Assembly: GCA_028869255.1 (NCBI GenBank)
Contig: CP110972.1
Coordinates: 5,370,001 to 5,434,000 of the forward strand
Length of the DNA stretch: 64,000 nt
Direction: 5' to 3'
Source: Pseudomonas poae
GTDB lineage: Bacteria > Pseudomonadota > Gammaproteobacteria > Pseudomonadales > Pseudomonadaceae
The notes beneath the pieces are model-generated. The model had not been told where the DNA came from. It was given only the letters and a program-made list of their open reading frames with translations, and searched no databases. Below are positions 11,206-19,183 of this stretch, piece by piece. A program made the translations under genes and the position numbers. The number at the start of each line of letters is the position of its first letter. The stretch's first letter is position 1.

Positions 11206-12177
11206 TTATGAGTTGACGTTTAACAACAGGGTTCGCGAACGCTCCAACCACCCGCCGCGTTCACCGGGGAACAGCTCCACCAGTTCGATATGGCCATCGT
11301 GAATGGCCGTCACCCGGCCGTGATCGGGCCCCAGGTAGTCGCCGACGGCCAGGCGGTGCACCGTGGACGCCGAACGCAACAGCGCAAAGGTATGCACCCC
11401 ACGCGACAGGGTTCCGACCATTTCGAACTGATCCACGGCGAGGCTTTCCAGCACACCACGCAACCGGGTGAGGTCCGGCGCACGTGCGGGCCGCCCAGGC
11501 AAGTGATCGACCTGAACCACCAGCGGCTGGAACGGATCGCGCAGGCCGAAGGCTTCGTAGACGAAAGACTGCCCGCGCACGCCAGGTTCGCCCGACCCGC
11601 CACCGGACTGACTATGCCAGTAGGTCTTGGCCAGCAGATCAAGGCGCAGCAGCTTGCCTTCACGGCGCATTGCAACCTCATGCACCGTAGCGATTCGCGA
11701 AAGGCCGCCCACGGCGCTTACGAACGTCGCCAGGTCGTGATAGACGCCGGTCACACCGATCTGCACGGGCTGCTCGCTATAGAACGCCCGAGGCTGCTCA
11801 TCCAGCGGGATGACGCTTTCGATCAGCAAACCATTGGCCTGCGCCAAACGAGCGATGTCTTCCAGCAAGCCAGGCATTTCCGATTTGCCCGGAAACGCCT
11901 GCAAGGACGCGTCGACCTTCGCCTGCAAACGCTGAAGCTGCTGCGTGCGCGCCTCAAGACTGGCGGATAACGCTGATTTTTGCGCAAGTTGCTTTCGCAA
12001 CAGCACTTCCTGCGCCTCGACCTGGTGCAACCGCTCCCGCGACGGGCTGAGGTACGCGAGTTCACCCGCCACCCACACCATGCCGGCCAGCGCACAGCCC
12101 AGCAGGGCCTTGCCGGGGAGGGGCCATTTCGAAGCGTTGTGAGTGAGTGCGAAAATATCGAGCCTGGGCAGGCTCAT
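11206..12177 (-). CDS. pilO: PilO-PilP fusion, type IV pilus inner-membrane alignment protein
   Basis: One 323-residue frame holds two normally separate proteins. Residues 1-188 are PilO-like: a short cytoplasmic tail, one membrane helix (about 24-43), a coiled coil (48-95) and a ferredoxin-like periplasmic domain (96-188). A Gly/Ser-rich linker (about 190-202) leads to a PilP-like part that begins with YEAFGLRDPFQP (207-218) and includes the beta domain with VHRLAVGDYLGPDHGR (273-288). PilP normally has its own lipoprotein signal; here PilO's membrane helix would anchor it. The start overlaps the pilN stop by 4 bases (ATGA) and pilQ follows 12 bases later. No stop or frame change separates the halves, so the fusion is real in this sequence. 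Confidence 0.88.
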   Translation of the reverse strand: MSLPRLDIFALTHNASKWPLPGKALLGCALAGMVWVAGELAYLSPSRERLHQVEAQEVLLRKQLAQKSALSASLEARTQQLQRLQAKVDASLQAFPGKSEMPGLLEDIARLAQANGLLIESVIPLDEQPRAFYSEQPVQIGVTGVYHDLATFVSAVGGLSRIATVHEVAMRREGKLLRLDLLAKTYWHSQSGGGSGEPGVRGQSFVYEAFGLRDPFQPLVVQVDHLPGRPARAPDLTRLRGVLESLAVDQFEMVGTLSRGVHTFALLRSASTVHRLAVGDYLGPDHGRVTAIHDGHIELVELFPGERGGWLERSRTLLLNVNS

Positions 12178-12725
12178 GGCTGAGCCTCGGTGGACTCTCC
12201 CTGGCGCACCATCAACTGGAATTCATTGTTGCCGCGAGCGCCTTCGGTGCGCACATGCTGCAAGCGGGCGGCGTTGCGCCCCTCGGAGACCTCCAGGCGG
12301 CGCATCAACTGGGCGATGTCCTGGCTGGATTCGGCACTGCCGCTGATGCTCAGCGTGTCGCCCTTGGCCACCACCTCATGCAGATGCACACCCTCAGGGA
12401 CTGCACGCGCCAACTGGTCCAGTAACTGGGCACCGGACGAACGGGAATCGTGCAGGTCTTGCACCACCTTCATGCGCTGCGCCAGTTGCTGGCTCTGCGC
12501 CTGCAGGTCGTCAATGGTTTTGATGCGCGCGTCGAGGATGCCGACGTCTTTGCCCAAATGGTCATTGCGCGTCACTTGACGGTCAATCGCCTGGTCGATC
12601 ACCTGGTCTGCCAGCCACACGGCCGCGAGCGCCACACAGGCGAACGCCAGCAAAAACGCCAGGAAGTATTTGCGCCGACGCTCTGCCAGCGCCTGGCGCC
12701 AAGGCAAAAGATTGATTCGTGTCAT
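12174..12725 (-). CDS. pilN: Type IV pilus alignment protein PilN
   Basis: This 183-residue bitopic inner-membrane protein begins MTRINLLPWRQ. The INLLPWR tail is the family signature that docks into PilM on the cytoplasmic side. A membrane helix lies at about 21-42, then a coiled coil and a ferredoxin-like periplasmic domain that pairs with PilO. ATG 12725 is chosen because the conserved motif starts there and it overlaps the pilM stop as TGATG; the frame is open further upstream but unsupported. It is slightly shorter than typical PilN. Confidence 0.92.
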   Translation of the reverse strand: MTRINLLPWRQALAERRRKYFLAFLLAFACVALAAVWLADQVIDQAIDRQVTRNDHLGKDVGILDARIKTIDDLQAQSQQLAQRMKVVQDLHDSRSSGAQLLDQLARAVPEGVHLHEVVAKGDTLSISGSAESSQDIAQLMRRLEVSEGRNAARLQHVRTEGARGNNEFQLMVRQGESTEAQP

Positions 12726-13378
12726 CAAGCGAAACTCCTCAGGGCCAGCCCGCAAGCAATTCCCATCCCTTGGGCATCCACGACCCATTGTGCACCATCG
12801 ACTTGATGGCCCGGCATGAAGCTGGCGAAATCCTGACCGCAAGCGCGCGCCAATGCAAACGCGTCGACATCCACCACCTTGGGCACCAGCCCGGCCAGGG
12901 TCAAAACCGCCTCGCGGGCTTCCACCTGCGCCTTCAGGCAAGCCGCCAGCAGCACCTGCACCCGCGCCGGGTCGGCAATCGACGGCCCCTGCACCTGAAA
13001 GTCGATGGCCACGTCATCCAGCGGGTAGGGAATGTATTGATCAGCCTCCATCTGGATCATCCAGCTCATTTCGTCGTCGCTGAGCCCGGCTTCCAGCTCT
13101 ACCAGCCGGGTAATCACCGAGGGCCCGGCCACCGCAACGGCGGCGCCACGGGCACGGGTGTGCAACCGAGACAGCGCCGTAAGCAAGGCGCGTCCGATCG
13201 CCTCGAGATCCAGCAAGGTACCATCGACCACCGCATGGGCGGGCAACCCTTGCGTGGAATAGCCCTGAATGGTGTAACCGGAGGTTGAACGGCCCAGCTC
13301 GACCAGCCGGATCGCCGTGTCATTGATGTCGACGCCCAGTAGGCCTTCGCCTTTTCGCCTGAAAAATCCCTTTCCCAT
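12725..13378 (-). CDS. pilM: PilM-like actin-fold protein with a large internal deletion
   Basis: PilM is a cytoplasmic actin-like ATPase that binds the PilN tail and links the pilus alignment complex to the motor. Residues 1-178 follow the family (LLGVDINDTAIRLVEL, VAVAGPSVITR, EADQYIPYPLDDVAIDFQVQ). The chain then jumps almost directly to the usual C-terminal end IACGLALRSF (207-216). The whole is 217 residues against about 354 normally, so some 135-140 residues carrying much of the second actin lobe are missing, in frame. ATG 13378 is preceded by GGGAG at 4 bases; an upstream in-frame ATG at 13405 is less likely. It may be a remnant, or a scaffold without ATPase activity. Divergent from ponA. 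Confidence 0.85.
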   Translation of the reverse strand: MGKGFFRRKGEGLLGVDINDTAIRLVELGRSTSGYTIQGYSTQGLPAHAVVDGTLLDLEAIGRALLTALSRLHTRARGAAVAVAGPSVITRLVELEAGLSDDEMSWMIQMEADQYIPYPLDDVAIDFQVQGPSIADPARVQVLLAACLKAQVEAREAVLTLAGLVPKVVDVDAFALARACGQDFASFMPGHQVDGAQWVVDAQGMGIACGLALRSFA

Positions 13379-13594
13379 AAAACTCCCTAAAACTTTGTCT
13401 GTCATACCGCCTGATTGGTACCGTGGGTGGTGCATTCGGTCGACTTGTTTGAGTGGTGCGAATGACGCCCCAGGCCGAAAATGCTTTAATGCCCAGCGTT
13501 TTTTCCCGCTTTTATCTGCAGCTCGGGTTGATCCATCGTTTGCCATGCATGCCCCGACGCCTAACTCATTCTTTTCTCTGGAAATCCAAAAGCC

Positions 13595-16057
13595 TTGATT
13601 CGTCTGCTGAAGTTTTTCGGGTACTCCATTGTCGCGATCGTCTGCGGGCTGATGCTCGTTCTCAGCGGGGCCTACCTCTACCTTAGTCCGGGTTTGCCCT
13701 CCGTAGAGGCCCTGAGAAGCATCCAGTTGCAGATTCCTTTGCGGGTCTACAGCAGCGATGAAAAGCTGATCGCGGAGTTCGGCGAAATGCGCCGCACACC
13801 GATCCGTTTTGCCGACATTCCGCCTAATTTCATCAGCGCCTTGCTGTCGGCCGAAGACGATAATTTTGCCAACCACTATGGCGTCGACCCCAGCAGCCTG
13901 GTGCGAGCAGCCACACAATTGGTAAAAAGCGGACACATTCAGTCCGGGGGCAGCACCATCACGATGCAGGTGGCGAAGAACTTCTTCCTCACCAGTGAGC
14001 GCAGTTTTTCGCGTAAGGCCACCGAGATCCTTCTGGCGCTGCAGATCGAACGCCAGTTGACCAAGGACGAGATCCTCGAGCTGTACGTCAACAAGATCTA
14101 CTTGGGCAACCGCGCCTACGGGATCGAGGCGGCCTCCCAGGTGTACTACGGCAAGTCGATCCGTGACGCCAGCCTGGCGCAGATGGCCATGATTGCCGGC
14201 CTGCCCAAGGCCCCGTCGCGCTTTAACCCCCTGGCCAACCCGGCGCGCAGCAAAGAACGCCGCGACTGGATCCTGGGGCGCATGTACAAGCTGGGCAAGA
14301 TCGACCAGGCCGCTTATGAAAGCGCCGTGGCCGAGCCGCTGAACGCCAGCTACCACGTGCCGACACCGGAGGTGAATGCGCCGTACATCGCTGAAATGGC
14401 GCGGGCCGAGATGGTCGGCCGTTATGGCAGCGAGGCTTACACCGAAGGCTTCCGTGTGACCACCACCGTTCCGAGCGACTTGCAAGACATCGCCAATAAC
14501 TCGGTGCATTCCGGCCTGATTACCTATGACCAGCGCCACGGCTACCGCGGCCCTGAATCGCGCCTGCCGGGCAAGACCCTTAGCGCGTGGTCCACCGAGC
14601 TGGGCAAACAGCGCCCGATCAGCGGCCTGGAGCCGGCCATCGTCACCCAGGTGAAGAAGGATGGCGTGCAGGTACTGACCCGCACCGGCGAAGCGCATGT
14701 GGCCTGGGACAGCATGAAGTGGGCGCGCCCGTTCCTGAACACCAACAGCATGGGCCCGATGCCCAAGCAGCCATCGGACGTTGCGCAGGTGGGTGACTTG
14801 ATCCGCGTGCAACGCCAGCCCGACGACAGCCTCAAATTCAGCCAGGTGCCGTTGGCCCAGGGCGCTCTGGTGTCGCTGGACCCACAGAACGGCGCAATCC
14901 GCGCCCTGGTAGGAGGCTTCGCCTTCGAGCAGAGCAACTACAACCGCGCCACCCAGGCCAAGCGTCAGCCGGGCTCGAGCTTCAAGCCGTTCATCTATAG
15001 CGCCGCCCTGGATAACGGCTACACCGCCGCTAGCCTGGTCAACGATGCACCGATCGTGTTTGTCGACGAGTACCTGGACAAGGTCTGGCGCCCGAAGAAC
15101 GACACCAATACCTTCCTCGGCCCGATCCGCATCCGCGAGGCGCTGTACAAGTCGCGCAACCTGGTGTCGATCCGCTTGCTGCAAGCGATGGGCGTGGGCA
15201 AGACCATCGACTACATCACCCGCTTTGGTTTCGCCAAGTCGGATCTGCCGCCGAACCTGTCGCTGGCCCTGGGTACCGCAACCCTTACACCGATGGAAAT
15301 CGCTACCGGCTGGAGCACGTTTGCCAACGGCGGCTACAAGATCGCGCCGTATCTGATCGACAAGATTGAAAGCCGCAATGGCGACACACTGTTCACCGCC
15401 AACCCGCCTCGAGTGCCGGGGGATGTGGTCAACGGTGTCGCAGCCACTGACGGACTGGCGGCGCCGAGCCACGGCGGTATCACCATCGAGCCGACTCCGG
15501 GCACAACGCCTGCGGCCAGCGGCACGCCGGCTGAGCCCCAGACGCCTGCAGTCGCCGAGCGCATCGTCGACGGCCGTACCACGTATATCCTCAACAGCAT
15601 CCTTGAGGACGTGATCAAGAAGGGTACCGGCCGCCGCGCCCTGGCCCTGGGCCGGGCGGATATCGCGGGCAAGACCGGTACCACCAACGAATCCAAGGAT
15701 GCCTGGTTCTCCGGCTATAACGCCGACTACGTGACCACCGTGTGGACCGGCTACGACCAGCCGGAAAGCCTCGGCCGCCGCGAGTTCGGCGGCACCGTGG
15801 CGCTGCCAATCTGGATGAGCTACATGGGCGCGGCCTTGAAGGACAAGCCGCTGCACACCCAGCCGGAACCGGAAGGCATCCTCAGCCTGCGGATCGACCC
15901 GGTCAGCGGCCGGGCGGCCTCGCCAAGCACGCCGAATGCGTACTTCGAACTGTTCAAGAGCGAAGACACGCCGCCGTCGGTCAACGAGCTGGGCAATGGC
16001 GTTGCACCGGGCAGCCCGCTGCCGGCGGATGAGGCGGCGCCAATCGATTTGTTCTGA
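13595..16057 (+). CDS. mrcA: Penicillin-binding protein 1A (bifunctional)
   Basis: This 820-residue inner-membrane enzyme polymerises and crosslinks peptidoglycan in the periplasm. A cytoplasmic N-tail and membrane helix occupy about residues 4-29. The glycosyltransferase domain follows, with catalytic E87 in AEDDNFANHYGVD and the GGSTITMQVAKN and RKATEILLALQIE motifs. The transpeptidase domain has S461-x-x-K464 (GSSFKP), SRN in KSRNLVS, and K693-T-G. The start is a TTG at 13595, giving the family start IRLLKFFGYSIVA. Transcribed away from pilM, with the shared promoters somewhere in 13379-13594. Also called ponA. Confidence 0.96.
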   Translation: MIRLLKFFGYSIVAIVCGLMLVLSGAYLYLSPGLPSVEALRSIQLQIPLRVYSSDEKLIAEFGEMRRTPIRFADIPPNFISALLSAEDDNFANHYGVDPSSLVRAATQLVKSGHIQSGGSTITMQVAKNFFLTSERSFSRKATEILLALQIERQLTKDEILELYVNKIYLGNRAYGIEAASQVYYGKSIRDASLAQMAMIAGLPKAPSRFNPLANPARSKERRDWILGRMYKLGKIDQAAYESAVAEPLNASYHVPTPEVNAPYIAEMARAEMVGRYGSEAYTEGFRVTTTVPSDLQDIANNSVHSGLITYDQRHGYRGPESRLPGKTLSAWSTELGKQRPISGLEPAIVTQVKKDGVQVLTRTGEAHVAWDSMKWARPFLNTNSMGPMPKQPSDVAQVGDLIRVQRQPDDSLKFSQVPLAQGALVSLDPQNGAIRALVGGFAFEQSNYNRATQAKRQPGSSFKPFIYSAALDNGYTAASLVNDAPIVFVDEYLDKVWRPKNDTNTFLGPIRIREALYKSRNLVSIRLLQAMGVGKTIDYITRFGFAKSDLPPNLSLALGTATLTPMEIATGWSTFANGGYKIAPYLIDKIESRNGDTLFTANPPRVPGDVVNGVAATDGLAAPSHGGITIEPTPGTTPAASGTPAEPQTPAVAERIVDGRTTYILNSILEDVIKKGTGRRALALGRADIAGKTGTTNESKDAWFSGYNADYVTTVWTGYDQPESLGRREFGGTVALPIWMSYMGAALKDKPLHTQPEPEGILSLRIDPVSGRAASPSTPNAYFELFKSEDTPPSVNELGNGVAPGSPLPADEAAPIDLF

Positions 16058-16068
16058 CACAGCTCCAC

Positions 16069-16152
16069 TGTAGGAGCTGGCTTGCCTGCGATACACCTCG
16101 GTGCAACTGAATAACCGAGGTGCCTGCATCGCGGGCAAGCCCGGCCCCCACA
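16069..16152. repeat. REP doublet downstream of mrcA
   Basis: A TGTAGGAGCTGGCTTGCCTG unit starting at 16069 is matched by an inverted, diverged partner (GCGGGCAAGCCCGGCCCCCACA) ending at 16152. It is the same family as the element at 121-210, with a looser core. Confidence 0.75.
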
Positions 16153-16179
16153 GGGCCCAGCTACATTCCGATTAGCCAC

Positions 16180-16216
16180 AAAAAAGCCCCGACTCGCGAG
16201 AGCCGGGGCTTTTTTT
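16180..16216. terminator. Bidirectional terminator between mrcA and maeB
   Basis: AAAAAAGCCCCG pairs with CGGGGCTTTTTTT (one mismatch deeper in the stem), so an A run and a T run flank a GC-rich hairpin. It sits between convergent mrcA and maeB, 20 bases from the maeB stop, and can serve both. Confidence 0.88.
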
Positions 16217-16235
16217 GTGGGTGCGCTACAACGGC

Positions 16236-17504
16236 TTAGCCGTTGAACACATCATCCACGCTTTGCAGCGGGTAGTGCTTCGGATACGGCAGGGTGGCCA
16301 CACCGGTCTCGATTGCGGCCTTGGCCACGGCGTCGGAGATCAGGGTGATCAGGCGCTTGTCCATTGGTTTCGGGATGATGTACTCACGACCGAATTCCAA
16401 CTTGATGCCACCGTAGGCGTCGCACACTTCCTGAGGCACCGGCAGCTTGGCCAGTTCGCGCAGGGCGTTGGCGGCAGCCACTTTCATCTCTTCGTTGATG
16501 CGCTTGGCGCGAACGTCCAGGGCACCACGGAAGATGAACGGGAAGCCCAGTACGTTGTTGACCTGGTTCGGGTAGTCCGAACGGCCGGTGGCCATGATCA
16601 CGTCGTTACGGGTGGCGTGCGCCAGTTCCGGGGAGATTTCCGGATCAGGGTTGGAGCACGCGAACACGATCGGGTTGGCCGCCATGGACTTGAGGCCTTC
16701 GGCGCTCAGCAGGTTCGGGCCGGACAGGCCAACGAACACGTCGGCACCGTCGAGGGCGTCAGCCAGGGTGCGCTTGTCGGTGGCGTGGGCAAACATCGCC
16801 TTGTACTGGTTCAGGTCGGTACGCTCGGACTGGACCACGCCCTTGCTGTCGACCATGAAGATGTTTTCCAGCTTGGCGCCCATGCTCACCAGCAACTTCA
16901 TGCAGGAGATGGCCGCAGCACCAGCGCCCAGGCAGACGATTTGCGCGTCAGCCAGGGTTTTACCGGCGATTTCCAGGGCGTTGATCATGCCGGCTGCGGT
17001 AACGATCGCGGTGCCGTGCTGGTCATCGTGGAATACCGGAATGTCGCACTGTTCGATCAGCGCCTTTTCGATCTCGAAGCACTCAGGTGCCTTGATGTCT
17101 TCCAGGTTGATGCCACCGAAGGTGATGGAAATGCGCTTTACGGTGTCGATGAAAGCCTGCGGGCTTTCGGAATCGACTTCGATGTCGAAAACGTCGATGC
17201 CGGCAAAGCGCTTGAACAGCACGCCCTTACCTTCCATGACTGGCTTGGAAGCCAATGGGCCGAGGTTACCCAAGCCCAGAATCGCGGTGCCATCGGAAAT
17301 CACTGCAACCAGGTTGCCTTTGCCGGTGTACTTGTACGCCAGTTCGGGGTCGCGGGCGATTTCACGTACGGGCTCGGCAACGCCAGGGCTGTAGGCCAGC
17401 GACAGATCGCGGGCGGTGGCAGTGGCTTTGGTGAGCTCTACACTCAGCTTTCCTGGACGAGGATGGGCATGATATTCGAGAGCGGCAGTTTTCAAATCAG
17501 ACAT
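16236..17504 (-). CDS. maeB: NAD(P)-dependent malic enzyme (short form)
   Basis: A 422-residue cytoplasmic enzyme that oxidatively decarboxylates malate to pyruvate. Seen motifs: YSPGVAEPVREIA (38-50) with the catalytic tyrosine, EGKGVLFKRFAG with the catalytic lysine (K93), a metal-binding FHDDQHGTA, and the nucleotide-binding VCLGAGAAAIS. It lacks the C-terminal phosphotransacetylase-like domain of the long MaeB proteins of about 750 residues. NADP versus NAD preference cannot be told from sequence. It stands alone, with its own terminator downstream and about 180 bases upstream for a promoter. Confidence 0.93.
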   Translation of the reverse strand: MSDLKTAALEYHAHPRPGKLSVELTKATATARDLSLAYSPGVAEPVREIARDPELAYKYTGKGNLVAVISDGTAILGLGNLGPLASKPVMEGKGVLFKRFAGIDVFDIEVDSESPQAFIDTVKRISITFGGINLEDIKAPECFEIEKALIEQCDIPVFHDDQHGTAIVTAAGMINALEIAGKTLADAQIVCLGAGAAAISCMKLLVSMGAKLENIFMVDSKGVVQSERTDLNQYKAMFAHATDKRTLADALDGADVFVGLSGPNLLSAEGLKSMAANPIVFACSNPDPEISPELAHATRNDVIMATGRSDYPNQVNNVLGFPFIFRGALDVRAKRINEEMKVAAANALRELAKLPVPQEVCDAYGGIKLEFGREYIIPKPMDKRLITLISDAVAKAAIETGVATLPYPKHYPLQSVDDVFNG

Positions 17505-17686
17505 ATCGGCATTCCGCTTTTACTGTTGGTCGACGGACCGCCGAGGATACGCGTGTCGTAAAGTCCCCACAAGACTGGGCAGTCACAGGTGTCAAGGGCC
17601 CTGCACTAAGACTTTCGGCCAAGAGCCACGGGATACAAGGGCTCAACTGTTCACAATCGACTATAAAAATGTCTACAATTTTTTTC

Positions 17687-18493
17687 TTAAGGCATCGGTT
17701 TGAGCATGCCGGGATCGGTCAGTGGCAGCAGCCAACGCGCCTGGCCGTTTTTCAGGCCGCCGCGCCGCGAACGATCCTGCACCCAGCCACGCGCCTCGAC
17801 CGTACGGCCTTGCAGACCATTGAGCATGCCCACGTCGAACTCGCGGACCTGATCGGGTGCAATGCGTAATACCAGTGAACCCTGCAATTCGATCCAGATA
17901 CCACCACGATTGCGCTCGATCTTGCTCACCTGCCCACTGATCAGCGCAAAGCCTGATTGCCGAAGTTGTGCCACGGCCTGCACCGGCGACTGCCGCCATA
18001 GCCCCAGACGGGACTGGCGAGCGCTGTTTTCAGCGGCCTGCTGGCAAGCGACGAGGTCGACATTCGGCGCAACCCCTACCTGGAACCCCAGGCCCTCGGC
18101 CAGCAGCTGTGCTTCCAGGTTCTCGCCATTGGCACCATAGAGGTGGGCCAGGGCACGACCGTAGCGATCCTGGCTTTCACGCCCAGGCACCAGGCCGACG
18201 CGCCCGCCGCCGGCATCCAGCAATGCCTGCAAACGCTGGCGAGCGGCGACGGCGAAAGGCTCGTCTGCACGGCCCTTCTTGCCGGTCTCCGGGGCATTGA
18301 TACCGATCATGCGCACGCTGCGGCCATCCTTGAGGCGTACCGTGTCGCCGTCCACCACGCGCTGCACTTCGACGCGGGCCATAGACGCCGGCGCCGGGCA
18401 GAACACCTCGGCCTGGGCAGCCGACAGCCAAATCGCAGGCACAAAAAAGGCGCCCGCAAGGGACGCCTTTTTCAACAGCTGGCAAAAGCCCAT
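17687..18493 (-). CDS. Secreted thermonuclease-family (SNase-like) protein
   Basis: A 268-residue protein with a signal peptide (about 1-29, ending AAQA). The staphylococcal-nuclease-like domain shows VVDGDTVRL, MIGINAPETG and RESQDRYGRALAHLY, which carry the calcium-binding aspartates and catalytic arginines of the family. A C-terminal extension of about 100 residues (SGQVSKIERNRGGIWIELQG) resembles an OB-type fold; its role is unknown. It starts 14 bases after rpmE, but the rpmE terminator hairpin lies in codons 8-17. No good ribosome-binding site precedes ATG 18493; the TTG at codon 7 would also give a reasonable signal peptide. It probably degrades nucleic acid in the periplasm or outside the cell. 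Confidence 0.85.
   Translation of the reverse strand: MGFCQLLKKASLAGAFFVPAIWLSAAQAEVFCPAPASMARVEVQRVVDGDTVRLKDGRSVRMIGINAPETGKKGRADEPFAVAARQRLQALLDAGGGRVGLVPGRESQDRYGRALAHLYGANGENLEAQLLAEGLGFQVGVAPNVDLVACQQAAENSARQSRLGLWRQSPVQAVAQLRQSGFALISGQVSKIERNRGGIWIELQGSLVLRIAPDQVREFDVGMLNGLQGRTVEARGWVQDRSRRGGLKNGQARWLLPLTDPGMLKPMP
18443..18472 (-). terminator. rpmE terminator inside the 5' end of the nuclease gene
   Basis: On the minus strand AAAAAGGCG and CCC pair with GGG and CGCCTTTTT around a TTGC loop, with one bulged T, and a six-base T run ends the structure. It lies 36 bases past the rpmE stop and within codons 8-17 of the downstream nuclease. It should stop most rpmE transcripts there. Confidence 0.8.
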
Positions 18494-18507
18494 AAGGCTT
18501 TTGAGCC

Positions 18508-18741
18508 TTACTCTGCTGGAGTAGCAGCAGGCTTCTTGCCGAAAGCACCAAAGCGATCTGCGAAGCGCTGTACACGGCCGCCGGTGTCCAGAGTTTTCTG
18601 CTTACCGGTGTAGAACGGGTGGCACTCGTTGCATACGTCAGTACCCAGTGGCTTGCACAGGTTCGAACGAGTTTCGAACTTGTTGCCGCAGCTGCAGGTT
18701 ACTTCGATGGTTTCGTACGCTGGATGGATATCGGCTTTCAT
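18508..18741 (-). CDS. rpmE: 50S ribosomal protein L31, zinc-binding type
   Basis: A 77-residue ribosomal protein. The four zinc-ligand cysteines of the C+ form are present (C16, C18, C37, C40), so this is the zinc-containing version. The conserved core includes HPFYTGKQK. An Ala/Pro-rich tail (KKPAATPAE) ends the protein. Followed at once by a terminator, so mostly monocistronic. Confidence 0.97.
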   Translation of the reverse strand: MKADIHPAYETIEVTCSCGNKFETRSNLCKPLGTDVCNECHPFYTGKQKTLDTGGRVQRFADRFGAFGKKPAATPAE

Positions 18742-18922
18742 GGTGACTTCCTCGGGCTAGCGTGCCGCCACTCGACACTATTGTCGAATACCGCACGTAA
18801 TTAGGCCGCGGATTCTACCAGACCTTTTTAATCGCGCAAGCGGCGGACCCTATGGTTTGCGCCTATAAAAGGCCCTTTCATCAGAAAATATCCGCGACCG
18901 CTATACCGTTTTATCGACCTAC

Positions 18923-19068
18923 GTGGCGAGCGGGCTTGCCCGCGTTGGGTTGCGAGGCAGCCCCAAAACTGGCCACCCGGCTTGTTCGAAAAAAACCGGT
19001 GCTTTTACTGGGGCCGCTTCGCGGCCCAACGCGGGCAAGCCCGCTCGCCACATAAGCCCGCTCGCCAC
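18923..19068. repeat. Second REP family (GTGGCGAGC type) plus solo half, rpmE-priA gap
   Basis: The 442-base gap between rpmE and priA holds this element and otherwise nothing recognisable. GTGGCGAGCGGGCTTGCCCG (18923) and its inverse ending at 19051 flank two further small hairpins, including GGCCGCTTCGCGGCC. A third partial copy, AAGCCCGCTCGCCAC, follows at 19054-19068. Related elements occur at 39993 and 45945. Confidence 0.82.
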
Positions 19069-19183
19069 CGCGGCGCGTCGCCTGCGAATCCAGAGCTAGA
19101 GGCAGTTGTGTAGATACCGATGCCGCCGGTCTGCTAGGCTCCCGCCCCTGCGCCACCGCCTGCCTTTATATGAGACCCCTCGC

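Noticed and set aside
13379-16138. Open frame continuing upstream of pilM, antisense to the whole of mrcA
   Set aside because: The added 920 residues are the reverse complement of mrcA, show no family motif, and the pilM start with its own ribosome site is at 13378. High GC with third-position bias keeps such frames open.
16236-17504. Truncated MaeB missing its phosphotransacetylase domain
   Set aside because: A 422-residue form is a normal short malic enzyme in Pseudomonas; the end is clean and followed by a terminator.
17640-17686. Possible promoter for maeB (TTAAGA / TATAGT on the minus strand)
   Set aside because: The spacing is about 19 bases and the -35 match is weak, so I do not list it.
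18923-19068. Clustered repeats that could suggest a CRISPR array
   Set aside because: The units are inverted, not direct and evenly spaced, with no varied spacers and no cas genes nearby.
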